A stretch of 35,347 nucleotides of DNA from Citrobacter sp. (GTDB lineage: Bacteria; Pseudomonadota; Gammaproteobacteria; Enterobacterales; Enterobacteriaceae). Positions 21,481 through 29,654 of this stretch are shown piece after piece. Made by a program: the position numbers and the translations under genes. Under the pieces are notes generated by a model. It was not told the origin of the DNA, did no database searches, and worked only from the letters and a program-made list of their open reading frames with translations. The DNA is taken from contig DXKH01000043.1 in assembly GCA_019415335.1 (NCBI GenBank), forward strand, positions 1-35,347, in the 5' to 3' direction. Position 1 is the first letter of the stretch. Every line of letters begins with the position of its first letter.

Positions 21481-22356
21481 TTATGCCTTTTGCGCAATAC
21501 TGTCCAGGGTCGCCAGCACTTCCGCTGAAAGTATCAGATCCCCTGCCGCCATATTTTCATGCAGATGCGTCACTGACGACGTACCCGGTATCAGCAAAAT
21601 ATTCGGTGAACGGTGTAGCAACCATGCCAGCGCAACCTGCATCGGCGTTGCATTAAGGCTCGCGGACACCTCTGAGAGTGTTGAAGACTGTAGCGGCGTA
21701 AACCCGCCCAGCGGGAAAAAGGGAACGTAAGCAATACCGTCTTCTGCCAGCGAGTCGATCAGCGCATCATCCTGACGATGGGCGATATTGTACTCATTCT
21801 GCACACAGGCCACGTCTGCGATGCGACGCGCTTGCGCCACCTGACGGGCAGTCACATTACTCAGGCCAATGTGTTTGACCAACCCCTGCTGCTGAAGCTC
21901 CGCCAGCACGCTGAAACTCTCTTCAATGGATCCTTCATGAGGGTCGTGACCGTCGCCCAGCATTATGCGCAAATTAACGACATCCAGTACATCCAGACCA
22001 AGGTTGCGCAGATTATCGTGAACCGCCTGCCTGAGTTCCGCTGGCGAGAATGCCGGTAGCCAGGAGGCATCATCTCCACGGCGGGCGCCGATTTTAGTGA
22101 CAATCACCAGATCGTCCGGATAAGGGTGCAGCGCTTCGCGAATGATTTGATTCGTGACGTGCGGACCGTAAAAATCGCTGGTATCAATATGATTGACCCC
22201 CAGCGCGATCGCTTCCCGAAGCACCGTCAATGCAACATGACGATCCCTTGGTGGACCAAAAACCCCAGGCCCCGCCAGTTGCATCGCCCCATACCCTAAG
22301 CGTTTGACCTGCCGGGAACCGAGAGAAAACGTGTCAGATTTACCGTGACTTGCCAT
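21481..22356 (-). CDS. pdxI: Aldo-keto reductase PdxI/YdbC (pyridoxal reductase family)
   Basis: A 291-residue cytosolic NADPH-dependent aldo-keto reductase matching E. coli YdbC (286 residues), which has been renamed PdxI for reducing pyridoxal to pyridoxine. Three of the classic catalytic residues are seen: Asp58 and Tyr63 in HIDTSDFYGPH and Lys88 in VTKIGA. The usual fourth His, in IDLYQIH-type motifs, appears replaced in LDVVNLRIM, as I recall for YdbC too. C-terminal LLIPGTSSVTHLHEN is the NADPH site. The ATG at 22356 has AAGGGG upstream; the frame is open much further but reads into ydbL in another frame. The GFA gene follows 13 bases later. Confidence 0.9.
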   Translation of the reverse strand: MASHGKSDTFSLGSRQVKRLGYGAMQLAGPGVFGPPRDRHVALTVLREAIALGVNHIDTSDFYGPHVTNQIIREALHPYPDDLVIVTKIGARRGDDASWLPAFSPAELRQAVHDNLRNLGLDVLDVVNLRIMLGDGHDPHEGSIEESFSVLAELQQQGLVKHIGLSNVTARQVAQARRIADVACVQNEYNIAHRQDDALIDSLAEDGIAYVPFFPLGGFTPLQSSTLSEVSASLNATPMQVALAWLLHRSPNILLIPGTSSVTHLHENMAAGDLILSAEVLATLDSIAQKA

Positions 22357-22468
22357 AACTGCCCCTTCTGCTGAATAGCGTAAGAAAAGAGAGTATAGAA
22401 ACTTACCCTGCAAATTATTACGCGCAACCCAACAAAACGGAAAAACCGCAGATAACTGTCGGAAACCG

Positions 22469-22792
22469 TTATTTCCGCAACCACTTCCCGTTAATGCCCT
22501 GAACATATTCTCCCGGTTTCGCACGCTCAATCAGTTTCTGTCCGGCCATTTTCGCCACTTCATCAACGGGAAGCTGATGGCTTTCAGCTAGCTGTCGATA
22601 GCTGACGGCTCGGGCTTTATTGATTTCACTGACCAGCGCCTGTGTCTGCGCATCCTGTTTCAGTGCCACCAGATAACCATTGTACGTCTCACCGACCCGG
22701 CCCTGGGTTCTGGCCTCACTTAACGTCAGCGCCAGGGCGCTCCCACTCAACAAACTCAGAACGAGCGTCGCCAGGATAAAGGTTCTTTTCAT
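22469..22792 (-). CDS. ydbL: YdbL, periplasmic DUF1318 protein
   Basis: A 107-residue secreted protein with a signal peptide (MKRTFILATLVLSLLSGSALA, cleavage before LTLSEA). A DUF1318 domain follows, with the conserved ends EARTQGRVGET and GEYVQGINGKWLRK. Two adjacent ATGs are possible (22795 and 22792); the second is preferred because the GAGG is five rather than two bases away. The ribosome site overlaps the ynbE stop, so translation is probably coupled. YdbL is the third gene of ydbH-ynbE-ydbL and has been reported to modulate the YdbH-YnbE intermembrane bridge. Confidence 0.93.
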   Translation of the reverse strand: MKRTFILATLVLSLLSGSALALTLSEARTQGRVGETYNGYLVALKQDAQTQALVSEINKARAVSYRQLAESHQLPVDEVAKMAGQKLIERAKPGEYVQGINGKWLRK

Positions 22793-22799
22793 CATTACC

Positions 22800-22991
22800 T
22801 CAGAACAAGTCACTGCGGGATTTGAGCAGGCTTTCAACATCCTTATCCACTTTGATTAGGATCTCATGCTCAATTTTGACGTTCATATTGATGGTGATGG
22901 GCTCCTTTGGCGCTGCGACTTCAATACGCGGCGTACAGCCCGTTACTAACCACAGCGGGAGAAGCGCCAGTATGGCTGTCATTGTTTTCAT
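22800..22991 (-). CDS. ynbE: YnbE, small outer-membrane lipoprotein
   Basis: A 63-residue lipoprotein. The signal peptide ends in the lipobox LVTGC with lipidated Cys19, followed by TPRIEVAAPKEPITINMNVKIEHE. The ATG overlaps the ydbH stop in an ATGA (22988-22991), which implies coupled translation. In E. coli, YnbE multimers join the C-terminus of YdbH to form a bridge between the inner and outer membranes for lipid homeostasis; the same arrangement is expected here. Confidence 0.95.
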   Translation of the reverse strand: MKTMTAILALLPLWLVTGCTPRIEVAAPKEPITINMNVKIEHEILIKVDKDVESLLKSRSDLF

Positions 22992-25627
22992 TGGGGTTCC
23001 TCACATTCCTTGCCTTGCGGACATTTTTTTTCTGGCAGCGCCGCGTTTTGTTCAAGCCATGCCTGTAGATTGTCGCCAAAGCGCAGACTGCGCCACAGCG
23101 TAAAAACATTCTCTTCGTGGGTATAGTTGAGATTCACCGTGCCGACCTTGCCATCCACATGACTGTTGCCGCGGATTTGTGCCTGCATCGTCAATACGCC
23201 CAGATTGTCTAAATTGATTTTGGTCCATGAATGGGCAATCTCCATATACCGCAACCAGTTGATGGCCGCCCCGGCCGCCATGTTATCTTTCACCACCGCA
23301 TCAGCGGTGTCTTTGTCGATACGCAGCGTCATCGGACCGGGATTGGTTAACCAGCCGTCTTTGATAATCCATTTTTCATTGTTCAACCACAGAGGGAGCG
23401 CGCCGCTCACTGGTCCGGACATCGCGAACTGTTTCGGATTAACCGCGCTGATGAGTTCGCTCGAAGAGATATTTTGCACCCGCACCAGTGCCGGATCGTG
23501 CTGCGGCATGCGCAATTGTTGCATGGAAACCTTGCCGCCCAGTACGTCCACACTCACATCAGTGAGCAGCAGCGGATCGGCTTCACTCCACGGATAGGCA
23601 CCCTCCAGATCGGCGGTGATATTGGTGGCGGTCACCTGATTGACCACTTCAGCAATGCGCAGTGAAACAGGTCCGCGCGTCCCCAGTTGCCACGTGCCAG
23701 CACTAAAGCGGAAAGGCAGCACGAAATCGACGCCGTTGATCTGGTTATCCGGCATCCACGCACTGCCGCCTTTTAGGACACCGTGACCACCGGCCTCGAA
23801 TCCCTGCTCTGCGGCTGCCGAAAACGCCACCTGGGCATACAGCTCGCCCTCACGCAATTTCATTTTCCACTCTGGCGGCACCAGCGGCTGAAACACCTCC
23901 AGAGATTGTTTCGGCCACCAGGCCTGACCGCGTAAGCGCAAGCCATCCCAACGACCGTTAAGGCTCACAGGGCCGATCGCCCCGGCATGTAAATCGCCTT
24001 TAAACAGGAAAAATGTCGGATCGCGCCCTTCCACGCTGAACTTGAGGGTTGAAGGAGGTAAGACGCTGCCCCCCGAGAAATGCGTTTCCCCGGCATCGAA
24101 TGAGAGTGCCCCGCTAAACCGCGGGTGCACCGCATCTCGCACCCACTCAACCGGTTTATCCAGGATCAGTCGGGGTGTCTCAACCTTCATAGTACCGTAC
24201 TGAAGCTGGTCAAAACCGGTAGACAAATCGGTCAACGTGATCGTGTTGTCATGCCACTCACCTTTACCTGCGACATCCCATTTTGCGTGCATCGGCGTAA
24301 AACTGCCCTCGCCCCAATAACGCCACTGCCAGCGCCCCGCATCGGGCAGAAAATCATTCGCCAGGCCATCCAGATGCAGGACAAAATCCCCCATCTGATT
24401 CTCATGGGCGCGCAGAATCGCCTGCAATCGTCCGTCCACCCCGCGCTGAGTGACCTTCACGCCCGCCAGCGGCCAGCGGATTTCGTCAATATCCAGCGAG
24501 TCGATAACCCGTCCGCGTGAACGCAGCAGCGCGCCAGGTTCAAATGTCAGTTCCGGGTCGCTCAGACTGCCCGTCAACTGGGCAGGCAGCCTGGCATAGA
24601 AAATCAAATCATCCTGCTTGGCTTCACCCGTGAGTTGCAGCGGCATGGCGCTGTTATCCATGCTCAGTTTTCCCGGACCAAAAGAGAGCACCGCGTTCCC
24701 TTTTCCCGCTTCCCCCTGGGTCAGCACATTAAGGCGTCCGCTGATCACCGCTTTCTCGGTGCCCTCCTGCCAGTTATCCACCTTCACGCCCAGACGCCCG
24801 CTAAGGGGAAAGCCTTGATAAGGCCATGACCAGCGACCATCGCTGATGGTCAACTGCTGGCGCGTGAGTTCCCACGGCAGGTCGAGCAGCGGATCGGCAT
24901 TGTCCCGCGCCATGACAATCAACTGCCCAGCGTTCTCACGCCACTCCAGTTCCGCATCAACCAGCGACGGTTCCTGCGGTAGACTGAGCGTGGCAACGGT
25001 GTGCCCGTTCACCGGCAGTCCATCCGGCACCAGCGGCATCGTGAATTCGCCAACCAATTTGACCGGCGGCTGGCCCTCAAACGCCATGACATCAAGCTCA
25101 CTGACCGTCAGTGTCTGACCGCGGAGTTGACCTTGAAATTTCACCTTATCGCCCTGATAACGCAGTTGCTGGACCGAAGAGGTCAGCGAGACGTTCAGTT
25201 TGCCCTGCCACACCTGCCAGGGTGAAAGAATAACGTTATCGATAGTGATCCAGGTGTTGGGCAGCATAGCCTGCCATTCAGCTAGCGTACGGGGCGCGGC
25301 AAGAGATTGTTCCGCCTGCGGCAGTTTTGCCAGACAGGCGGAGTCGAGTTCAAGCGTGCCAATATTCAACTGCCAACGGCTGGGATGCGACAGCCGGGTC
25401 TGACTGACACGGGCTAACTGGCAATCATCAACCAGATAACGGAGTTCAGGAATATGTAACCCGTGGCGCGTGAATCGGGGGCTATCATCCAGCGCAATGC
25501 GCGTTCCGACCGGCAGCCAGATGCCCGCCAGCGTAGGAACCCACAACCCTAGCGTCATCACCAGCGTCAGCGGCACGAGGATCACAAGTAAGAGTAGTGC
25601 CAGAGCGGCTTTATATTTACCCTTCAT
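22988..25627 (-). CDS. ydbH: YdbH, AsmA-like intermembrane lipid-transport protein
   Basis: An 879-residue protein, the length of E. coli YdbH. An N-terminal membrane anchor (about 7-40, hydrophobic LALLLLVILVPLTLVMTLGLWV) is followed by a long periplasmic beta-rich region of the AsmA/TamB/YhdP repeating-groove type. This family forms hydrophobic channels across the periplasm, and YdbH is partly redundant with TamB and YhdP in moving phospholipids to the outer membrane. It is first of three coupled genes with ynbE and ydbL. Its upstream neighbour in E. coli is ldhA; here an A+T-rich insert of about 2.9 kb starts just beyond its start codon. Confidence 0.95.
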   Translation of the reverse strand: MKGKYKAALALLLLVILVPLTLVMTLGLWVPTLAGIWLPVGTRIALDDSPRFTRHGLHIPELRYLVDDCQLARVSQTRLSHPSRWQLNIGTLELDSACLAKLPQAEQSLAAPRTLAEWQAMLPNTWITIDNVILSPWQVWQGKLNVSLTSSVQQLRYQGDKVKFQGQLRGQTLTVSELDVMAFEGQPPVKLVGEFTMPLVPDGLPVNGHTVATLSLPQEPSLVDAELEWRENAGQLIVMARDNADPLLDLPWELTRQQLTISDGRWSWPYQGFPLSGRLGVKVDNWQEGTEKAVISGRLNVLTQGEAGKGNAVLSFGPGKLSMDNSAMPLQLTGEAKQDDLIFYARLPAQLTGSLSDPELTFEPGALLRSRGRVIDSLDIDEIRWPLAGVKVTQRGVDGRLQAILRAHENQMGDFVLHLDGLANDFLPDAGRWQWRYWGEGSFTPMHAKWDVAGKGEWHDNTITLTDLSTGFDQLQYGTMKVETPRLILDKPVEWVRDAVHPRFSGALSFDAGETHFSGGSVLPPSTLKFSVEGRDPTFFLFKGDLHAGAIGPVSLNGRWDGLRLRGQAWWPKQSLEVFQPLVPPEWKMKLREGELYAQVAFSAAAEQGFEAGGHGVLKGGSAWMPDNQINGVDFVLPFRFSAGTWQLGTRGPVSLRIAEVVNQVTATNITADLEGAYPWSEADPLLLTDVSVDVLGGKVSMQQLRMPQHDPALVRVQNISSSELISAVNPKQFAMSGPVSGALPLWLNNEKWIIKDGWLTNPGPMTLRIDKDTADAVVKDNMAAGAAINWLRYMEIAHSWTKINLDNLGVLTMQAQIRGNSHVDGKVGTVNLNYTHEENVFTLWRSLRFGDNLQAWLEQNAALPEKKCPQGKECEEPQ

Positions 25628-25699
25628 GGGCAGTTAATATCCTGATTTAGCGAAAAATTAAGCCGAATTAGGCCGCTATTGTGTCATGTTTAGGTAAAC

Positions 25700-25969
25700 A
25701 TGCCCAGATTAAGAATAGATGTTCCAGGATTACACACCAAATTTTTCACTCTCTTTAAAATCAGAAAGTTAAGTAGATTACAGCGACTTCTCAGAAGAAT
25801 GCGAAAGCCAATAATGGACAATAGACTAAATCACTATCTCAAAGATCAGTCCCCACCTTCGGTGACTGGACTCAATGACCGCTGCAGACTTTACCGCAAA
25901 TTCAATCCTATATGCAGCATCGAAGATCTCAAGGGTCGATTAAGTCAATTTGGGATGTTAAACTGCTAA
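25700..25969 (+). CDS. Hypothetical 89-residue protein, doubtful
   Basis: An open frame of 89 codons starting at an ATG preceded by TTTAGGTAAAC, a possible ribosome site. The product is basic in its first half (KIRKLSRLQRLLRRMRK) and resembles no family I know. There is no signal peptide or membrane segment. Its first eleven codons coincide with the 25-base repeat that recurs at 28439, where the frame also begins with an ATG but stops after 21 codons. It may be a small gene of the acquired island, a remnant, or a chance frame. Confidence 0.25.
   Translation: MPRLRIDVPGLHTKFFTLFKIRKLSRLQRLLRRMRKPIMDNRLNHYLKDQSPPSVTGLNDRCRLYRKFNPICSIEDLKGRLSQFGMLNC
25708..25732 (+). repeat. Imperfect direct repeat, left copy
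   Basis: ATTAAGAATAGATGTTCCAG plus GATTA matches 28439-28463 at 21 of 25 positions in the same orientation. The two copies bracket the A+T-rich acyltransferase region. Confidence 0.5.
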
Positions 25970-26083
25970 GATCTTAGAAGTTACCTAAAACCTGAAGTAA
26001 CATGGCATAGAAGTAGATTAAGCATCAGAAAACTTTACAGTGAACAAATGCTATCTGTTAACATTTTTTGATTGGGAATTTGT

Positions 26084-27934
26084 GTGGAATTTAGAAAAGA
26101 TATAAACGGATTGAGGGCCATAGCAGTACTATCTGTTATATTATTTCACTTCAATAAGGAATGGGTGCCAGGAGGATTCGCGGGCGTAGATATATTCTTT
26201 GTAATATCAGGTTTTCTGATGACAAAGATTATACTCTCTAAGATTGGTTGCAATTCTTTTTCGTTTGTCAATTTTTATTCTGCAAGAGCAAAAAGGATTA
26301 TACCAAGCCTGACTGCCACCTCACTGATTGTACTCATTTTAGGCTATCTTTTTCTGTCGCCAAAAGATTATCTAAGAATGTCGCAGGATGCTTTATCCAG
26401 CATCACTTTCGTATCTAATTTCTGGTTTGCATCGCAATCAGGTTATTTTTATACAAGCTCAAATGAAAATTTCTTCCTGCATACGTGGTCATTATCCGTT
26501 GAGTGGCAGTTTTATATCATTTATCCAGTAATTTTATACTGTCTGTATAGATTATATGGCATGCGAACTTCCATATTATCTATTTATCTTATGCTGGCAA
26601 TCTCATTTGTAGTCGGGTTTTATTATACATTTTACTCTGCGACATATGCATATTACATGTTTCCATTGCGTGCATGGGAAATGCTCGCCGGAGGAATTTG
26701 TTTTTTACAAGAAAAGAAAACAAATAACAAAAGATACTCGTTAGTCTTCGAAGTATCTGGAGCATTGCTAATCGCCTTTTCACTTTTTTATATTAACGAC
26801 TTAACACCCTGGCCAGGATATATGTCTATCATCCCGGTTTTAGGGACATCGTTGATATTACTTTCAAATAACCAAAGTTCATTATTGACATCCGGTAAAT
26901 TACAACAACTCATAGGAAAAGTATCATATTCTGCTTATCTAATACACTGGCCAGTCCTTGTGCTGATATGGAAACTAGGTGTTACTTTAAATGTTATTGC
27001 TTATTTATTGATAATATCATCGGCATCAATACTGCTTTACCTATGTTTTGAGCGTTCCAAACGTATAAATTTTAAAAATTGTGCATTTTACATAGTTACT
27101 GTAACTGCCGGGTTTTCTGTTTATGCCAGCAATGGCTATGAAGCTAGAGTCCCACCAGAATTTCGCCTTACACAGAGGGAGTTTCACTGGGCATATTACG
27201 GTGGTGCAGGGTATCCTGCAGACAAGGTTTTTTACAGTCAAGATGCCAAAGATAATTACGATTTTATCTTCGCAGGTGATTCCTTTGCTGCTCAATATGC
27301 AAAAGAAATAGATAAATCCGGAATTAAAGCTGCTGAACTTTATATCCATGGCTGCCCATTACTTCCTGAATATTCAAGATATTCTGAAAATAGAGAATCA
27401 TCTAAATGCTCCGCTGCCTTTGATGATCTAATTAAATTATTGAACAAAAATAGAAATGCGACATTAGTTTATTCGTTAGCATGGGATAATTATAAAGACA
27501 TAATAATTAAGAAAGGTTCAAACAAACGTCAAGTATTAACAGAGAGTGACTACGAAAAGCTCATTGCAGATCAAATTCAAAAATTAATAGCCATTGGCGG
27601 CAACCAAAGAAAATATTTTTTCATAGGTCGCCCTATGGATACTTCAAAAAGCGGATTTAATTGTATATCTGGCGCTAGATTACTTGGTTACAAAATCATT
27701 GGTTCTTGCAAAGAGGAGCAGGAATTTAAAAAACCGCTCATCAATGACATTGTAAAATCTGCAGTAATGAAATATGACAACATTAAATTTATAGATCCTA
27801 ATGACTTTCTTTGTAAGAATAATAAATGTCTTTTTATAGTTCGTAACCAACCAATCTACAGCGACCTTGAACATCTTTCAATATACGGTTCTGAGATCGT
27901 TTTCAAGGGAGTGATGAAAATAATAGATAATTAA
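26084..27934 (+). CDS. O-acyltransferase: membrane AT3 domain fused to periplasmic SGNH domain (OafA-like)
   Basis: About 616 residues. The first 345 or so form an acyltransferase-3 domain with around ten membrane helices. It contains the R-X10-H signature (Arg11, His22 in NGLRAIAVLSVILFH), the GVDIFFVISGFL segment and WSLSVEW. The rest is an SGNH hydrolase-like domain with the catalytic Ser400 in AGDSFAAQY and Asp594/His597 in YSDLEHLS. AT3-SGNH proteins O-acetylate cell-surface sugars such as O-antigen, peptidoglycan or capsule. The GTG at 26084 is preferred because GGGA lies six bases upstream and it gives the usual MEFRKDINGLRA start; a TTG four codons earlier lacks a ribosome site. Codons are far richer in A+T than any neighbour, which points to horizontal transfer. 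The acceptor is unknown. Confidence 0.88.
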   Translation: MEFRKDINGLRAIAVLSVILFHFNKEWVPGGFAGVDIFFVISGFLMTKIILSKIGCNSFSFVNFYSARAKRIIPSLTATSLIVLILGYLFLSPKDYLRMSQDALSSITFVSNFWFASQSGYFYTSSNENFFLHTWSLSVEWQFYIIYPVILYCLYRLYGMRTSILSIYLMLAISFVVGFYYTFYSATYAYYMFPLRAWEMLAGGICFLQEKKTNNKRYSLVFEVSGALLIAFSLFYINDLTPWPGYMSIIPVLGTSLILLSNNQSSLLTSGKLQQLIGKVSYSAYLIHWPVLVLIWKLGVTLNVIAYLLIISSASILLYLCFERSKRINFKNCAFYIVTVTAGFSVYASNGYEARVPPEFRLTQREFHWAYYGGAGYPADKVFYSQDAKDNYDFIFAGDSFAAQYAKEIDKSGIKAAELYIHGCPLLPEYSRYSENRESSKCSAAFDDLIKLLNKNRNATLVYSLAWDNYKDIIIKKGSNKRQVLTESDYEKLIADQIQKLIAIGGNQRKYFFIGRPMDTSKSGFNCISGARLLGYKIIGSCKEEQEFKKPLINDIVKSAVMKYDNIKFIDPNDFLCKNNKCLFIVRNQPIYSDLEHLSIYGSEIVFKGVMKIIDN

Positions 27935-27940
27935 TATCTG

Positions 27941-27964
27941 GAGGGCATTCAGTGCCCTCTATGC
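27941..27964 (+). terminator. Terminator of the acyltransferase gene
   Basis: A 7-bp stem GAGGGCA / TGCCCTC with a TTCAG loop begins six bases after the stop and is followed by TATGCTTTTA. It closes a single-gene transcription unit. Confidence 0.8.
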
Positions 27965-28321
27965 TTTTAAATTTTCGACGCACTTAACCTTGAAACAGTA
28001 GCATACTTTCTCGTAAGAAAACCCATGCTAACCGATACTCTTGACTGGTTGTTCCCATATGTAAGAAAGGTCCTTGCGCGTCTGCAGTCAAAATGACAGT
28101 CTTCCCTAAGAAGTGCTTAAATCATTCACTCTCCAGCACTGACACCCCTCCCTTCAAGAATTATTTCGTATAGTCAAGGCTAATTAGACTTAAATATGTC
28201 TCGACCGAGAAATACTTTGTGTTTGCACAGTGCATTCATAATCAATTATGGTCAATGCGTCATGAGTATTGAATGCTCAAATTTTGATGGTTTATGAGGT
28301 CAACCTAAAGTTGTTGGAGGT

Positions 28322-28426
28322 ATGAACAGGGGCCAGGCCAATACGCTGAATGACTGTTTGCTAATACTTGTGCCCTCTGGACATCTCAATGGGAGATATG
28401 TGCTTAAAAAACTTGTTGAAATTTAG
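28322..28426 (+). CDS. Possible 34-residue small protein, doubtful
   Basis: ATG preceded by TTGGAGGT, a strong Shine-Dalgarno sequence but only one base from the start codon, which is too close for good initiation. The peptide MNRGQANTLNDCLLILV then continues to EI and stop. It resembles nothing I know; it could be a gene remnant. Confidence 0.15.
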   Translation: MNRGQANTLNDCLLILVPSGHLNGRYVLKKLVEI

Positions 28427-28438
28427 CAGGATGGACGC

Positions 28439-28463
28439 ATTTAGAATAGATGCTCTAGAATTA
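28439..28463 (+). repeat. Imperfect direct repeat, right copy
   Basis: Matches 25708-25732 at 21 of 25 positions. An ATG eight bases before it is in the same relative position as in the left copy, so similarity may extend slightly upstream. Confidence 0.5.
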
Positions 28464-28555
28464 ATCATTATATGTATTACTTTCAATGACATTTGATATT
28501 TTGTAAAATAATTTGAATTAGATAACTGTGATTCAGCATCACTGGAGAAAGTCAT

Positions 28556-29545
28556 ATGAAACTCGCCGTCTACAGTACAAAACAGTACGACAAGAAGTAC
28601 CTGCAACAGGTTAACGAGGCTTTTGGCTTTGAGCTTGAATTCTTTGATTTTCTGTTGACGGAGAAAACGGCTAAAACCGCGCATGGTTGCGAAGCCGTTT
28701 GTATCTTCGTGAATGATGATGGCAGCCGCCCGGTACTCGAAGAGTTGAAGAATCATGGCGTTAAGTATATTGCTCTGCGCTGTGCGGGTTTCAATAACGT
28801 CGATCTGGATGCGGCGAAAGAGTTAGGTCTGCAGGTCGTTCGCGTCCCGGCCTATTCTCCGGAAGCCGTTGCAGAACACGCAGTGGGCATGATGATGACG
28901 CTCAATCGTCGTATTCACCGCGCTTATCAGCGTACCCGCGACGCCAACTTCTCTCTGGAAGGGCTAACGGGTTTCACTATGCACGGAAAAACAGCGGGCG
29001 TGATCGGCACCGGGAAGATCGGCATCGCCGCCCTGCGTATTCTGAAAGGTTTTGGGATGCGTCTGCTGGCCTTCGACCCGTACCCGAGCGCTGCTGCACT
29101 CGAACTCGGCGTAGAATATGTTGACCTGCCAACGCTGTTCGCCGAATCCGATGTGATTTCGCTGCATTGCCCGTTAACTCCGGAAAACTACCACCTGCTG
29201 AACCATACTGCGTTTGATCAGATGAAAAATGGCGTGATGGTCATCAACACCAGCCGTGGCGCACTGATCGATTCTCAGGCCGCGATTGAAGCGCTGAAAA
29301 ATCAGAAAATTGGTTCACTGGGGATGGACGTTTACGAAAACGAACGCGACTTGTTCTTCGAAGATAAGTCAAATGACGTTATCCAGGATGATGTCTTCCG
29401 TCGCCTGTCCGCGTGTCATAACGTGCTGTTCACCGGGCATCAGGCTTTCCTGACCGCCGAAGCGCTGACCAGTATTTCTGAAACCACGCTGCAGAATTTG
29501 CAGCAGTTAGCGAGCGGCGAAACCTGCCCTAACGCCCTGTTCTGA
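28556..29545 (+). CDS. ldhA: D-lactate dehydrogenase LdhA (fermentative)
   Basis: A 329-residue cytosolic NAD-dependent dehydrogenase that reduces pyruvate to D-lactate during fermentation, the same length as the E. coli enzyme. It belongs to the D-2-hydroxyacid dehydrogenase family: NAD motif GVIGTGKIG (about 148-156), substrate Arg234 (NTSRGAL), Glu263 (YENE) and catalytic His295 (TGHQAF). The ATG at 28556 has GGAGA upstream. The gene returns to normal enterobacterial codon use after the A+T-rich insert, and the bases directly before it (from about 28527) look like the usual ldhA leader. hslJ follows in the same direction, as in E. coli. Confidence 0.97.
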   Translation: MKLAVYSTKQYDKKYLQQVNEAFGFELEFFDFLLTEKTAKTAHGCEAVCIFVNDDGSRPVLEELKNHGVKYIALRCAGFNNVDLDAAKELGLQVVRVPAYSPEAVAEHAVGMMMTLNRRIHRAYQRTRDANFSLEGLTGFTMHGKTAGVIGTGKIGIAALRILKGFGMRLLAFDPYPSAAALELGVEYVDLPTLFAESDVISLHCPLTPENYHLLNHTAFDQMKNGVMVINTSRGALIDSQAAIEALKNQKIGSLGMDVYENERDLFFEDKSNDVIQDDVFRRLSACHNVLFTGHQAFLTAEALTSISETTLQNLQQLASGETCPNALF

Positions 29546-29552
29546 TCCCGTC

Positions 29553-29573
29553 GCCCTCCTGTTTCCGGAGGGC
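29553..29573 (+). terminator. Hairpin terminator after ldhA
   Basis: A 7-bp stem GCCCTCC / GGAGGGC with loop TGTTTCC begins seven bases after the stop. Only a short T stretch (ATTTC) follows, so read-through into hslJ is possible. Confidence 0.7.
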
Positions 29574-29654
29574 ATTTCAGAATTTCCTCAAAGCCACTGG
29601 CGATAAGTACGGTATGCTGTCGGCGACGATTACGTTTTAATGCAGAGAGTTAAC

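Larger units (their letters stand above)
25628..26083. other. A+T-rich 456-base stretch between ydbH and the acyltransferase gene
   Basis: The ydbH promoter must lie at the left end. The rest is A+T-rich and has one weak open frame (25700-25969) and the left copy of a 25-base repeat. I see no tRNA, attachment site or transposase homology. A promoter for the acyltransferase gene should lie in 25970-26083, but no convincing -35/-10 pair stands out. Confidence 0.5.
27965..28555. other. 591-base A+T-rich stretch before ldhA
   Basis: No convincing gene. Two very short frames are noted: 28025-28096 (23 residues, start MLTDTLDWLFPYV) and 28322-28426 (34 residues). The right copy of the 25-base repeat is at 28439-28463. 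The last 100 or so bases should hold the ldhA promoter. Base composition resembles the acyltransferase gene, so the acquired region probably extends here. Confidence 0.5.

Noticed and set aside
28527..28543. CRP-like site before ldhA (TGTGA...TCACT)
   Set aside because: The half-sites are seven bases apart rather than six, and the site overlaps the ldhA ribosome-binding region.
28361..28756. 131-codon minus-strand frame across the ldhA start
   Set aside because: Antisense of ldhA and its leader; no ribosome site or family match.
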